Below are positions 7,814 to 17,549 of a DNA stretch of 64,000 nucleotides, in pieces. Each line of letters starts with the position of its first letter. The first letter of the stretch is position 1. The notes beneath the pieces are model-generated. The model saw only the letters and a program-made list of their open reading frames with translations. It was not told the origin of the DNA and ran no database searches. The translations under genes and the position numbers were made by a program. Source of the DNA: Crossiella sp. S99.2 (GTDB lineage: Bacteria; Actinomycetota; Actinomycetes; Mycobacteriales; Pseudonocardiaceae); NCBI RefSeq assembly GCF_023094165.1, contig NZ_JALMDK010000005.1, positions 248,001 to 312,000 on the forward strand, in the 5' to 3' direction.

Positions 7814-10182
7814 TCCTCGTCCTCGGGTCCGCGCGGGCCGTAGATCTCCCACAACCTGCCCAGGAACATCCGGCCGAACCGCTCCACCGATCCCAGCGGA
7901 TCCGGCCCGGTGGCCCGGATCGTGGTGAGCTGCTGGAGGAAGTCCCGCTTGCGGATGTGCAGCACGCCCGCGCCGATCGGCTCGCCCGGCTCGTCGTCCT
8001 CGTAGACGTGCCCGGAGTACATCCGCACGTACAGCGTGGTGGTGTCCGACCACAGGTCAGGGCCCGCGTCGTCGTGCAGATCCTTGTGCCCGGTCAGGGT
8101 CAGCGGGTTGCCGGCCAGGTCGTCCAGGTGCAGCCGGTAGTACATGTGCCGGGTGTCCGTGGCCGAGCCCGGCACCAGCAGGTTGAACCGGCCGAAGGGC
8201 ACCGCGAGCCGGCCGCCCAGGTCGTCGCAGTGCAGCCAGCCGGTGGCCTTGGCCAGGTGACTCGGGTCGTCCAGGAACCGGTCCAGGTCCTCGATGGCGA
8301 TGGTGAGGCGGAAGGAGAGCCCGCGCTCATCCCGCCGTCCGACCAGCTCGCCCTGCCTGGGTTCGGTCTCGCCGAGGGCGAAGGAACCGGTCATCTCCTC
8401 GGTGAAGGACAACCCGGCGGAGCCGGCCGGCCCCCCTCGGCCGGCCGGCTCCTCGGTGACCCGCACCGCTCCCTCCGAACAGTGCGGGTCCATGGGCTCG
8501 ACCGTCGATCCACAGTCGGACTCCCCTCCCCCGAGGAGCCGATCACAGAGGCGGTCCGCCCAGGCCGCGATGGTCATGGAGGGGTTCGGGCCAACTGGGC
8601 CCGGCATGGCCGAGCCGTCGGCGACGTAGAGCCCCGGGTATCCGTACACCTCGCCGTAGGGATCGCACAGGCCCTCGCCGGAGTGCTGCCCCATCGGCGC
8701 CCCGCCCAGCGGGTGCACGGTGATGATCCGCTTGGTCAGCCACATCGGGTTGTCCCGGTACTCCCCGCCCAGCACCTCGGACACCCCGCGCATGGTGGCG
8801 CGCACCCCGCTGAAGTACTCCTCGCTGGTCTCGGTGGTCCAGTCGACGTCCAGCCAGCCCTCGCGCATCCGGACCACCCCGTCCGGCACGTCCCGGCCCA
8901 TGCCCAGCAGCGGCACCGAACTCTCGGTGAACACCCCGTCGTCGAGCAGTTCGGACAGGTCGTGCGAGAGCGAGGTGCTCGGCGACCGGTCGATCGCGTT
9001 GAGCAGCCGCTTGGCCGCGAACCCGAAGATCCGGTTGAGCTGGCTGGGCGCGTTGGCCGCCTCCACCAGCCAGGCCACGAAGCTCGGGTAGCCCGCGTCC
9101 TGGATGTAGTGCCCGCGCCCGGTGATGCCCTCCCCGTCCACCGCGTCCGGCACCCGGATCGCGCTGGTGATCACCGGTCCGCGGTTGGCCTCCAGATCGC
9201 GCACCCCGTCGCGGTCCTTGGCCTTGAGCAGGAAGGTGAGCAGGTCGCCGTTGCCGGTGAACCGGGTGCCCAGGGCCCGGCTCAGTCGCGGCAGCCGCGG
9301 CCGGTTGCGCAGCAGCAGGTGCAGGGTGCCGAAGGTGCCGGCGCCCAGCACCAGCCGGTCGCAGCTGATGGTGCGCGCCTTGGTGACCCCGTCCGGCTGG
9401 TGCTCCCGGTAGCCCACCTCGTAGCCGCCGCCCGGCAGCGGGCGGATCAACCGCACCTCGCACATGTCCCTGATGTCGGCGTCGTAGTGCTGCGCCGCGG
9501 ACAGGTAGGTGTGGTCCAGGCTGTTCTTGGCGCCGTCGTTGCAGCCGATGTTGCACTCGCCGCACAACCGGCAGGTCCGGCGCTGCTCCCCGTGCAGGTT
9601 GCCGTAACCCGCCTCCTCGATCGGCAGCCCGGTTCCCGGCTCGCCCCCTGGCCGAGCCGCGAACCGGACTGCCAGCGGCGGTCGTTCGAACTCCAGGCCG
9701 AGCGCGGTCGCCGCCTCGCGCATGGCCTTCGTCCTCGGCATATCCGAGAAATCCGGGTGGTCCAGCGGGTACGGCGCCGGGGTCAGCATCCGTTCCACCG
9801 CGTCGTAGTGCGGGTCCAGTTCGGCCCGGCTGATCGGCCAGGTCTCGTAGCCGCCGCCGCGCAACGGCTCGTCGTGCACGAACCAGTTCTCGTCCTTGCG
9901 CTTGAGCACGTTGGCGTAGATCAGCGAGCCGCCGCCGACCCCGGCGGAGACCACCGAGGCGAAACCGCGGAAGCTCCACACGTCGAACAGCCCGTACTGG
10001 CGCCGCGCCGGGTCCCAGAAGTTGTTGCGCATCTCCGCGGGGGAGCGGGCGAAGGAGCCGGGCGGGTATTTCCGGCCGCGCTCCAGCACCACCACCGACT
10101 TGCCCGCCTCGGCTAGTCGATAGGCGCTGACGGAACCGCCGAATCCGGTTCCGACCACCACGACGTCGACGTGTTCGGCCAT
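7810..10182 (-). CDS. GMC oxidoreductase, cholesterol-oxidase-like, with extra C-terminal domain
   Basis: The protein has 790 residues. VDVVVVGTGFGGSVSAYRLA near the N-terminus is the FAD dinucleotide fold. SAGVGGGSLIYANVL, TVHPLGGAPMG (catalytic His region) and ADGSAMPGPVGPNPSMTIAA (FAD and active-site Asn region) are GMC/cholesterol-oxidase features. CRLCGECNIGCNDGAKNSLD is the cysteine-rich segment typical of the actinobacterial sterol-oxidase-like subgroup. About 200 residues follow the GMC core (from about 590), with SFRLTIAIEDLDRFLDD and RMYSGHVYED, a beta-rich extension that probably binds a hydrophobic ligand. The start at ATG 10182 is one base after the upstream TGA. Oxidation of a sterol or another bulky alcohol is the likely reaction; the substrate is unproven. 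Confidence 0.86.
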   Translation of the reverse strand: MAEHVDVVVVGTGFGGSVSAYRLAEAGKSVVVLERGRKYPPGSFARSPAEMRNNFWDPARRQYGLFDVWSFRGFASVVSAGVGGGSLIYANVLKRKDENWFVHDEPLRGGGYETWPISRAELDPHYDAVERMLTPAPYPLDHPDFSDMPRTKAMREAATALGLEFERPPLAVRFAARPGGEPGTGLPIEEAGYGNLHGEQRRTCRLCGECNIGCNDGAKNSLDHTYLSAAQHYDADIRDMCEVRLIRPLPGGGYEVGYREHQPDGVTKARTISCDRLVLGAGTFGTLHLLLRNRPRLPRLSRALGTRFTGNGDLLTFLLKAKDRDGVRDLEANRGPVITSAIRVPDAVDGEGITGRGHYIQDAGYPSFVAWLVEAANAPSQLNRIFGFAAKRLLNAIDRSPSTSLSHDLSELLDDGVFTESSVPLLGMGRDVPDGVVRMREGWLDVDWTTETSEEYFSGVRATMRGVSEVLGGEYRDNPMWLTKRIITVHPLGGAPMGQHSGEGLCDPYGEVYGYPGLYVADGSAMPGPVGPNPSMTIAAWADRLCDRLLGGGESDCGSTVEPMDPHCSEGAVRVTEEPAGRGGPAGSAGLSFTEEMTGSFALGETEPRQGELVGRRDERGLSFRLTIAIEDLDRFLDDPSHLAKATGWLHCDDLGGRLAVPFGRFNLLVPGSATDTRHMYYRLHLDDLAGNPLTLTGHKDLHDDAGPDLWSDTTTLYVRMYSGHVYEDDEPGEPIGAGVLHIRKRDFLQQLTTIRATGPDPLGSVERFGRMFLGRLWEIYGPRGPEDEE

Positions 10183-10183
10183 C

Positions 10184-11281
10184 TCAGCCGGCCTGTCGCT
10201 TGATGAAGTCGAGCAGGTGCGGGAAGACGTCCATATCGGCGTGCTCACCGATGAACGGGTCCAGGTGGCCGTAGCCGGGCAGGATGCGGAACTCGTGCCG
10301 CCCCGGCGTCATCTTCTCCAGCTTGCGGTAGCAGATCTCGTTGGAGTCGCCGAAGACCTTGTTGGCATCGCCGGTGGTCAGCAGGATCGGGGTGTCCACA
10401 CTGGCCGCGTTGCCCAGGTAGTCGTTGGGCAGTTCCTCGTGCCGCTCGTCCTTGACGTCGTACTTCACCGCGCGCCCGGCCAGGTACATCTTGCGGACGT
10501 GCCGGTAGTAGTTCATCCCGCTGCCGCCGCACAGGTCGCCCAGCCTGCGGTGGGTGACCTCCAGCAGGTTCTCGTGCCGGTACATCGCCGGCCAGCCCGC
10601 TCCCCACAGGTGGCTCAGGATGTGGCAGGCGGACACATCGCATTCGCGGTGCATCGCCGAGATGACCTTCGCGGCCAGCCACGGCCGGGTGAACCGCGGC
10701 GCGTCGCCCCAGCGCGGGTCCATGTACTCAAAGCCCAGCACGTACTCGAACAGCTCTGGCTCGACGGCGATCTTGGCCGCGGAGTAGGTCGGCAGGTTCG
10801 GGGTGAGCGCGACGCTGTTGGCCACCACGCTGGTGATGCCGTCGACCACCCCGCCGAACAGGCTCATCAGGAAGGACACCGCGCCGAGGCAGTGCGAGAT
10901 GACGTGCAGCCTGCGGTCAGGGCCGATCGCCTTGCGGATGGTCTCGATCGCCGCGGCGTTGTCCCAGTGCGCCACGTCGTCGAGGGTGTAGCGGTGCATG
11001 CCCTGGTTGTACGGGTGCCGGTTGCTGAGCCGGCTGTCCAGCGTCCACACGTCGCCGTAGCCGTTGTCCAGCAGGTAACTGACCAGGTTGCGGTGCTCGG
11101 GCATGATGTACATGTCGCTGGACTGGGTCAGTCCGGGGATGAGCAGCACGACGTCCTGGCTCTCCGCGCGCCGGAATCGCAGCATGCTGAGGCCGAGGCC
11201 GTCCTCGGTGGTGAACGGGTGCGTGGACACGTCCGCGTCGCGCACGCCGTCGAGCGTGTACAGCGGGATCTCGCGTTTCAT
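10184..11281 (-). CDS. Alpha/beta-fold hydrolase with Cys at the nucleophile position
   Basis: The protein has 365 residues. VVLLIPGLTQSSDMY supplies the oxyanion region, LHVISHCLGAVSFLMSLFGG the nucleophile elbow, TPILLTTGDANKVF the acid and LPGYGHLDPF the catalytic histidine. The elbow reads S-H-C-L-G-A, so cysteine takes the place of the usual serine, as in PHA synthases and dienelactone hydrolase. The overall look (DVWTLDSRLSNRHPYNQG, the HWDNAAAIE helix) resembles lipase-like domains found beside or fused to GMC sterol oxidases. It is the first gene of a three-gene minus-strand operon (1-bp gap to the GMC gene). A thioester-type intermediate or acyl transfer is possible; simple esterase activity is the alternative. 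Confidence 0.82.
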   Translation of the reverse strand: MKREIPLYTLDGVRDADVSTHPFTTEDGLGLSMLRFRRAESQDVVLLIPGLTQSSDMYIMPEHRNLVSYLLDNGYGDVWTLDSRLSNRHPYNQGMHRYTLDDVAHWDNAAAIETIRKAIGPDRRLHVISHCLGAVSFLMSLFGGVVDGITSVVANSVALTPNLPTYSAAKIAVEPELFEYVLGFEYMDPRWGDAPRFTRPWLAAKVISAMHRECDVSACHILSHLWGAGWPAMYRHENLLEVTHRRLGDLCGGSGMNYYRHVRKMYLAGRAVKYDVKDERHEELPNDYLGNAASVDTPILLTTGDANKVFGDSNEICYRKLEKMTPGRHEFRILPGYGHLDPFIGEHADMDVFPHLLDFIKRQAG

Positions 11282-11414
11282 GGGTCCTTCACCTGACCAT
11301 CGTGTGTGTGTCCACCTTGGCCAGGACGCGTGGTCCCTGCCATCGTGGGAATCACTGACATCTTCATCCGGGTCGGGCCGCTGAGCTGCCCCGACCCCGA
11401 TGCCGACGGTCGGT

Positions 11415-14357
11415 TCAGCCCTTGTCGTGGGCGTCCAGGGCGGGCCCGAGCACCCGGCCGACGCTGGCCCGTGAGGTCACGCCGAGCTTGGTGAACACGT
11501 GTGACACGTGGGTCTCCACCGTGCGGATGCCGATGAACAGCTTCTCAGCAATCTGCTGATTGGTGTGCCCGTCGAGCACAAGTCGGGCGATTTCGAGTTC
11601 TCGCGGTGACAATCCGAACGGCCCGCTCTGCTTCGGTCCACCTGGGACGGCCACCCGCACACCGAGGCGGCGGGTGGCGCGCAGAGCCTCGGCCCGCAGC
11701 GATTTCGCCTTGCAGGCGGCGAAGGCATCGGCCGCGGTCGCCAGTTCGGGCAGTGCCCTGACCCGGTCTTTCGCCGCGGTGTAGGCGAGTCCGGCGCGCA
11801 GCCGGGCGCGGGCTGCGTCCAGTTTGAGCCCGGCCTGTTCGAGCACGGCGGCCGAGCGCAGGGCCAGTTCGGCGGCGGCGGCCGGATCGGTGCCGGTCAG
11901 CGCGTGCGCCCGGACCGTGCCCGCCAGCGCCCGGTTGATCTCCAGGGCCGGGTCGGCGATCCGCTCGGCGCGGTCGGCCCAGGCTGCGGCCTCGGCCCAG
12001 CGGCCCGCGCCGGCCAGCAGGTGCGCCATGGCCTCGCAGCAGAACAGCAGCATCGGCTGGTCCCGCTGCACCGACTCCAGCAGATCGCACACCTCGTCCG
12101 CGGCGGCCCCGTCCAGATCGCCGGAGCAGGCCACCGCGATGGCCTGGGCGACCCGGGCCCGCAGGCCCCACCACTCGGGCACCAGGCCACCGGCCTCGGT
12201 CGCCTCGGCGGCCACCCGCAGTGCCTCGGTGTGCTCGCCGGACCAGGTGAGCAGCAGCGAGCGGGAACCCAGCGCCATCGCCATGGACTGCTGCGAGCCG
12301 CCGACCCTGGCCATGTCGATGGCCTCCTCGGTCAGCGTGAACGCCTCGTCCATGTCACCGAGCACCGCCGCCGCCTGGGCCTGACCGACCAGCAGCGGGG
12401 GGAGGATGTAGTTCTGGCCGGTGTTGCGGGCGATCTCCACCACCCGCTCGAACCGGGGCAGCGCGTTGCGGTAGCGGCCGGTGAGCAGGTCGCTGAAGCA
12501 GAGCCAGGTGAAGGCGTCCAGCCAGGGCGCGAGGTCGGTGGCGGTGGCGGTGGCCAGCACCCGGTCGGCCTCGTCGAGCAGGGCCAGGCCGCGCGCGCCG
12601 TCCCCGCCCGCGATGGCGGGCATCGGCCGGAGCGCGGCCACGGCGTAAGCGATCGGCTGCGGCACCGCGTCGGTGGGCACCTGGTCGAGCAGCCGGGTGG
12701 ACTCGGCGTACTCCGCGGACCAGATGGCCTCCACGGCCAGGCGCAGGTGCAGTGGTCCGGCGTGCTGGATGGCCTCGGCCGGGACCGCGCGCAGCTCCCG
12801 CTGGAGCAGGGCCCGTGCCTCGACCGCCCGGCCGAGCAGCCGGGTCACCCTGGCGTAGATGTTGCCCGCGACCATCGCCCGCTGCTGGTATGCCTGCGCG
12901 GGCAGCCGTTCCAGCACGTCAAGGGCGGTGCCGCTGGCCTCGGTGAACTGGCTGGTCACGCCCTGGGCGGCGGCCAGTTCGATGAGCAGCTGGATCCGGT
13001 CGCCGGTGTTGGCCGGGATGTCCGGCAGCAGGCGCAGCGCCTGGGTGAGCCAGTAGGAGGCGGTCATCGGCGCGCGTGGCGCGACCGAGCGGGCGGCCTG
13101 GGTGAGCACGCCGACCGCGTCGACGTCGCCGAACCCGGCCGAGCGGACCACGTGCCGGGCCAGCTGCGGCGCGGGCGCGTTGAGCTTCTGCAGGTAGGCC
13201 GCGACCCGGCCGTGGGTGGCCATCCGCCAGCCCGCGGAGGCCGAGGTGTAGGCGGTGTGCCGGACCAGCGGGTGCCGGAAGCGGAAGCGGCCAGGGGTCG
13301 GCGCGATCCGCACCACGTCCCGGCCGACCAGCTCGTCCAGCACGGTCAGCGCCTCGGCGTCGGACAGCTCGGCGGCGGCGGCCGCGGCGGCGGGCTCGAA
13401 CTCATCGCCCACCACGGCGGCGGCGTGCGCGATCAGCAGTGCCTTGGAGGAGAGCTGACCCAGTTCCACCTGGAGTGCCGAGCGCACCGCGTCCGGCACA
13501 TCGCGCAGCGTGTCCTCGGCCAGGTCGCCGGTGATCTGGGACAGCGGGTTTCCGTTGCCGTTCTCCGCCCTGGACAACGCCTCCAGGTAGAACGGGTTGC
13601 CGCCGCTGGACTCGTACAGCCTGCGCCGCTTCGCCTGGCTCATCCCGGAACCGAGGAACTCCTCGGTCTCCTTCTGCGACAACGGACTCACCGTCACCCG
13701 GGTGCCCTGACCCGCGGGCACCTGGGACAGCGCGGTGCGCAGCCGGGCGGAGACCTGCGCAGGCCGGTAGGCCACCGCGATGACGACCTGCCCGCGCGGG
13801 GGATGCCGCACCAGGTAGTCGAGCAGTTCGATGGTGGCCTCATCGGCCCAGTGCACGTCGTCGAGCAGCAGGGTCAGGCCGGAGGACTCGGCGAGCACCT
13901 CCAGCAGCGTGCGCACGGCGCGGTGCAGCCGGTAGCGCGCGCCGCCGGCCCCGGCCGGGATCGGCACCTGTGGCAGGTCGATGGTCAGCCCGGGGAAGAC
14001 CGAGGACAGCAACCGCGCCTCGGGCAACGGAAGTCGCCGGGTCAGCAGACCGATCTGGGATTCGAGGTGGTCGTCCAGGGCGTCCACCACCGCGGCGAAG
14101 GGCGCGTCCTGCTCGAACTCGGCCGCCCGGCCGGCCAGGGTGGCCATGCCCAGCTCGCGGGCCTGGTTCGCCACCTCGGTGACCAGCCGGGACTTGCCCA
14201 CGCCGGGCTCGCCGACCAGCTCGACCAGGAAGAAGGTCTTGCGGGTGGAGCGTTTCAGCGTGTTGCCGAGGACCTTGAGCAATGGCTGCCGACCGACCAG
14301 CGGACGCAGCGTCGGGTCTGCCGTCGGGGTGATCTGCTGATCCCGCCGACCGGACAT
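11415..14357 (-). CDS. LuxR-family regulator with ATPase domain (LAL type)
   Basis: The protein has about 980 residues. An N-terminal AAA-type NTPase follows LRPLVGRQPLLKVLG: Walker A VGEPGVGKSRL near residue 50 and Walker B LTLLLDDVHWADEATIELLD. The middle 600 residues are alpha-helical and TPR-like with no clear motif. The C-terminal 65 residues are a LuxR helix-turn-helix (LSPRELEIARLVLDGHTNQQ, then AEKLFIGIRTVETHVSHVFT). LAL proteins are ATP-dependent activators, often of catabolic or antibiotic operons. It lies just downstream of the alpha/beta-hydrolase/GMC/patatin operon on the same strand, an obvious candidate target. Start: ATG 14357 was preferred because G-rich bases precede it; ATG 14381 would add eight residues. 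Confidence 0.88.
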   Translation of the reverse strand: MSGRRDQQITPTADPTLRPLVGRQPLLKVLGNTLKRSTRKTFFLVELVGEPGVGKSRLVTEVANQARELGMATLAGRAAEFEQDAPFAAVVDALDDHLESQIGLLTRRLPLPEARLLSSVFPGLTIDLPQVPIPAGAGGARYRLHRAVRTLLEVLAESSGLTLLLDDVHWADEATIELLDYLVRHPPRGQVVIAVAYRPAQVSARLRTALSQVPAGQGTRVTVSPLSQKETEEFLGSGMSQAKRRRLYESSGGNPFYLEALSRAENGNGNPLSQITGDLAEDTLRDVPDAVRSALQVELGQLSSKALLIAHAAAVVGDEFEPAAAAAAAELSDAEALTVLDELVGRDVVRIAPTPGRFRFRHPLVRHTAYTSASAGWRMATHGRVAAYLQKLNAPAPQLARHVVRSAGFGDVDAVGVLTQAARSVAPRAPMTASYWLTQALRLLPDIPANTGDRIQLLIELAAAQGVTSQFTEASGTALDVLERLPAQAYQQRAMVAGNIYARVTRLLGRAVEARALLQRELRAVPAEAIQHAGPLHLRLAVEAIWSAEYAESTRLLDQVPTDAVPQPIAYAVAALRPMPAIAGGDGARGLALLDEADRVLATATATDLAPWLDAFTWLCFSDLLTGRYRNALPRFERVVEIARNTGQNYILPPLLVGQAQAAAVLGDMDEAFTLTEEAIDMARVGGSQQSMAMALGSRSLLLTWSGEHTEALRVAAEATEAGGLVPEWWGLRARVAQAIAVACSGDLDGAAADEVCDLLESVQRDQPMLLFCCEAMAHLLAGAGRWAEAAAWADRAERIADPALEINRALAGTVRAHALTGTDPAAAAELALRSAAVLEQAGLKLDAARARLRAGLAYTAAKDRVRALPELATAADAFAACKAKSLRAEALRATRRLGVRVAVPGGPKQSGPFGLSPRELEIARLVLDGHTNQQIAEKLFIGIRTVETHVSHVFTKLGVTSRASVGRVLGPALDAHDKG

Positions 14358-14459
14358 CGTTTCCGAACCCCCCACCCACATCGCCGCCGCGAAGTGATTA
14401 TGCCAGTCCCACGGCGGCGACGCGGAGCCGTCCGATGGAGGGTTCTCCAGAGAAGGGCG

Positions 14460-15473
14460 TCAGCCGGGCAGCGTGACCGAGTCCAGTTCGGCCAGCAGCC
14501 TGGCCTTGGTGGCCGCACCGGCGAAGGACACCTCGACCCCGGTGCGCGCGATCTCGACCAGTTGTTTCGCGGTCAGGCCCATCTTCTCGTGCGCGGCCAG
14601 GTACTCGCGGTTGAGGTCGGTGTCGAACATGCCTGGGTCGTCGGTGTTGAGCACCACCGGCACGCCCGCCGCCAACAGTTTTGGCAGCGGGTGATCTGCC
14701 AGGTCGAGCACCTCGCGGGTGCGCAGGTTGGAGTGCGGGGAGATCTCCAGCGGGATGCGGTGCTCGGCCAGGTAGGCGACCAGCTCGGGGTCCTGCACCG
14801 AGTGGATGCCGTGCCCGATCCGCACCGCGCCCAGGTCGTGGATCGCCGACCACACCGACTCCGGGCCGGTGGTCTCCCCGGCGTGCGGCACGCTGGGCAG
14901 TCCGGCCTCGCGGGCCAGGTCGAACATGGGCTTGAACTGACCCCGGGGCACGCCGATCTCCGGCCCGCCCAGGCCGAAACCGACGGTGTGCTCGGGCTTG
15001 TGGTCCAGGTACCAGTTGACGGTCCGCCAACCGGCCTCGACGCCCTGCTCGCCGGGAATGTCGTAGATCCAGTTCAGCTCGACGCCGTGTTCGGCCTTGG
15101 CCCGCTCCCGGCCGGTGGCCAGCGCCCGCACCAGGGTCTCGTCGTCGATGCCTGCGTTGAAGAGGTTGACCGGGGTGACGGTGACCTCGGCGTAGCGGAC
15201 CTGGTTGGCGGCCAGATCGCGGGCCAGGCCGACCAGCAGGGTGACCACGTCGGCCTCGGTGGTGACCAGCCTGCCCAGCGCGCCGATGACCTGGATGAAG
15301 TGCGCGAAGTCGGTGAACTCGTAGTACTTGGCGAGTTCGGCCCGGTCGGTGGGCACGCCGCGGTGCGGGTGCCTGCGGGCGAGTTCCAGCACGGTGTCCA
15401 CCGAGGCGGCGCCGACGAGGTGCACGTGCAGCTCGGCCTTGGGCAGGGCGGCGACGAAGGAACGCATGTCCAT
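14460..15473 (-). CDS. add: Adenosine-deaminase-family enzyme
   Basis: The protein has 337 residues. The metal ligands and catalytic residues of the family are visible: ELHVHLVG (14-21, His-x-His), PHAGET (His and catalytic Glu), RIGHGIH and NTDDP (acid pair). The zinc enzymes deaminate adenosine or related nucleosides to inosine-type products. Segments YDIPGEQG, FGLGGPEIGVPRGQFKP and PHAGETTGPESVW resemble, from memory, actinobacterial members shown or proposed to act on 6-aminodeoxyfutalosine in the alternative menaquinone route, so the adenosine assignment is not certain. The start at ATG 15473 has AGAAAGG 7 bases upstream. The gene appears monocistronic. Confidence 0.82.
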   Translation of the reverse strand: MDMRSFVAALPKAELHVHLVGAASVDTVLELARRHPHRGVPTDRAELAKYYEFTDFAHFIQVIGALGRLVTTEADVVTLLVGLARDLAANQVRYAEVTVTPVNLFNAGIDDETLVRALATGRERAKAEHGVELNWIYDIPGEQGVEAGWRTVNWYLDHKPEHTVGFGLGGPEIGVPRGQFKPMFDLAREAGLPSVPHAGETTGPESVWSAIHDLGAVRIGHGIHSVQDPELVAYLAEHRIPLEISPHSNLRTREVLDLADHPLPKLLAAGVPVVLNTDDPGMFDTDLNREYLAAHEKMGLTAKQLVEIARTGVEVSFAGAATKARLLAELDSVTLPG

Positions 15474-15704
15474 GGGATGACCTTTCTGTTGGGGTGCGTG
15501 GGTGGAGGGCGGAAACCGCCGCTACCAGGCCAGGTCGCCCCGAGAGTGATCGCTGCCGTACAGCGGCAGCAGCGCATCGGTCACCAAGGTCACGCGGTCA
15601 GTCTTGACCATCGGCTGGGACCAGGTCAACGGGCTATTGACACGCGCCACACCTCGGGAAAGGGTGCCGATGCCAACCAGCACACAAGATCACCAGGAGT
15701 GCCC

Positions 15705-17549
15705 ATGAGGCGTGCTCGCAGTGTTCCGTTGACCGTGGCGCTCGCGCTGGCCGCGCTGCCGCTGACCGTGGCCCCCGCCTCGGCCGCCCCGCCGAGCGGT
15801 CCGGTGTTCGCCGACGGCGCGGCCCAACCGGTGTTCGACCCGAAGGACGTGTTGCGGGAGAACGTTTGGGTGCGCGCGCCGGTCGACTCCGACCGGGACG
15901 GCAAGGACGACGAGGCGCACGCGCTGGTGGTGCGGCCCAAGGTGACCACGACGGGCCTGAAGGTGCCGGTGGTCTACCTGCCCAGCCCTTACTACGCGCC
16001 GACCAACGACGTGCCCAACCACAACGTCGACGTCGAACTGCACGTGCCCAGGCGCCCCGGCCGCGACGGCGCGGTCACCAGCGCCCGCACCGACGAGCGG
16101 GTCGAGGCCGCGGTGGGCGGACCGCGGGAGAAGCCGATCCCGGTGTCCCGCTACGAGGAGTACTTCACCTCCCGCGGGTTCGCGGTGGTCTACGGCGAGT
16201 CCCTGGGCACCGGCGAGTCCAGCGGCTGCCCCACCACCGGCGGCCGCAACGAGACCATCGGCGCGAAGTCCATTGTGGACTGGCTCAACGGCCGCGCCCC
16301 GGCCCGCGACGAGAAGGGCGCCGCCGCGACGGCGACCTGGAGCACCGGCAAGACCGGCATGATGGGCGTGTCCTACAACGGAACCCTGCCCAACGCGGTG
16401 GCCAGCACCGGGGTCAAGGGCCTGGAGGCCATCGTCCCGATCGCCGCGATCAGCAGCTGGTACGACTACTACCGCGCCGACGGCGCCGTGGTCGCCCCCG
16501 GCACCTACCAGGGCGAGGACGCCGACGTGCTCGCCGAGTACGTCTACACCCGCACCGACCGCGAGATCTGCAAGCCGATCATCGCCGAGGTCGCCACCGC
16601 CCAGGACCGGATCACCGGCGACTACAGCGAGTTCTGGGACGAGCGCAACTACCTCAACGACGTCCGCAAGGTGAAGGCCGCGACCCTGGTCGTGCACGGC
16701 CTCAACGACTGGAACGTCAAGACCAAGCACGCCGCGCAGTGGTACGAGCAGCTGCGCAAGCAGGGCACCCCGCACAAGATCTGGTGGCACCAGTCCGGCC
16801 ACTCCGACCCGTTCAGCCTGCGCAAGGACGAGTGGCTCAAGACCCTGAACCGCTGGTTCACCCGGTACCTGTACAGCCAGCAGAACGGGGTGGAACAGGA
16901 ACCCCGCGCCACCCTGCAGCGTGAGGACAAGAGCTGGGTGCAGGAGGCCGAGTGGCCCGCCCCCGGCACCCGCGAGGTCGGCTTCCACCCCCTGCCCGGC
17001 GGCAACACCACCGGCGCCCTGAGCCACGTCGACGGAGTCCATGGCCGACCGGTCCTGGAGAACATCGTCGATGACGCGACCAAGAAGGCGGAGGACCTGA
17101 CCGCGGCCGCTGAGTCCCCGCACCGGTTGTCCTACTTCAGCGGCCCGGCCGCGGCCCCGCTGCGGGTGTCCGGCACCGTCGGCGTGGACCTCAAGGTCTC
17201 CTTCACCCGCCCCGCGGCCAACCTCACGGCGCTGCTGGTCGACCGAGCCCCCGACGGCAAGAACCACATCATCACCCGAGGCTGGACCGACCCCCAGAAC
17301 CGCACCAGCGAAGACCGCACCCAGCCACTGCGCCCGGGAGTGCAGTACCGGGTGAACATCGAGATGCAGCCGGACGACTACGTCCTGCCCGCAGGCCACA
17401 AACTCGGCCTGGTCCTGCTCTCCAGCGACTACGACTACACCCTGCGCCCCAAGCCCGGCGCCGGCCTGTCGGTCAACCTGAACCAGACCGAGTTCACTCT
17501 CCCGGTCGTGGGCGGCACCTCCGCAGTCCGAGCAGCCTTCGGCTCGTAG
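15705..17549 (+). CDS. Secreted S15-family X-prolyl dipeptidyl aminopeptidase
   Basis: The 614-residue exported enzyme has a signal peptide RRARSVPLTVALALAALPL ending near APASA-A. The S15 catalytic triad is readable: Ser in GVSYNG (about 221), Asp in GLNDWNV (about 332) and His in QSGHSDP (about 364). GFAVVYGESLGTGESSG and NETIGAKSIVDWL are typical of CocE/PepX enzymes. The last 200 residues (from about 420) are the beta-sandwich X-Pro C-terminal domain. It probably releases X-Pro dipeptides from peptides outside the cell. The start at ATG 15705 has AGGAG upstream; the very long open frame reaching back to 11904 is antisense to the regulator and deaminase genes and is not coding. Confidence 0.93.
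   Translation: MRRARSVPLTVALALAALPLTVAPASAAPPSGPVFADGAAQPVFDPKDVLRENVWVRAPVDSDRDGKDDEAHALVVRPKVTTTGLKVPVVYLPSPYYAPTNDVPNHNVDVELHVPRRPGRDGAVTSARTDERVEAAVGGPREKPIPVSRYEEYFTSRGFAVVYGESLGTGESSGCPTTGGRNETIGAKSIVDWLNGRAPARDEKGAAATATWSTGKTGMMGVSYNGTLPNAVASTGVKGLEAIVPIAAISSWYDYYRADGAVVAPGTYQGEDADVLAEYVYTRTDREICKPIIAEVATAQDRITGDYSEFWDERNYLNDVRKVKAATLVVHGLNDWNVKTKHAAQWYEQLRKQGTPHKIWWHQSGHSDPFSLRKDEWLKTLNRWFTRYLYSQQNGVEQEPRATLQREDKSWVQEAEWPAPGTREVGFHPLPGGNTTGALSHVDGVHGRPVLENIVDDATKKAEDLTAAAESPHRLSYFSGPAAAPLRVSGTVGVDLKVSFTRPAANLTALLVDRAPDGKNHIITRGWTDPQNRTSEDRTQPLRPGVQYRVNIEMQPDDYVLPAGHKLGLVLLSSDYDYTLRPKPGAGLSVNLNQTEFTLPVVGGTSAVRAAFGS

Noticed and set aside
10217-11296. 359-codon plus-strand open frame opposite the alpha/beta hydrolase
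   Set aside because: Val/His/Gln-rich antisense reading typical of high-GC DNA; the minus-strand hydrolase has a full catalytic triad.
11904-15704. 1267 extra codons of open frame upstream of the S15 peptidase on the plus strand
   Set aside because: It is antisense to the LAL regulator and the deaminase genes, is Gly/Arg/His-rich, and a normal ATG with ribosome-binding site and signal peptide lies at 15705.
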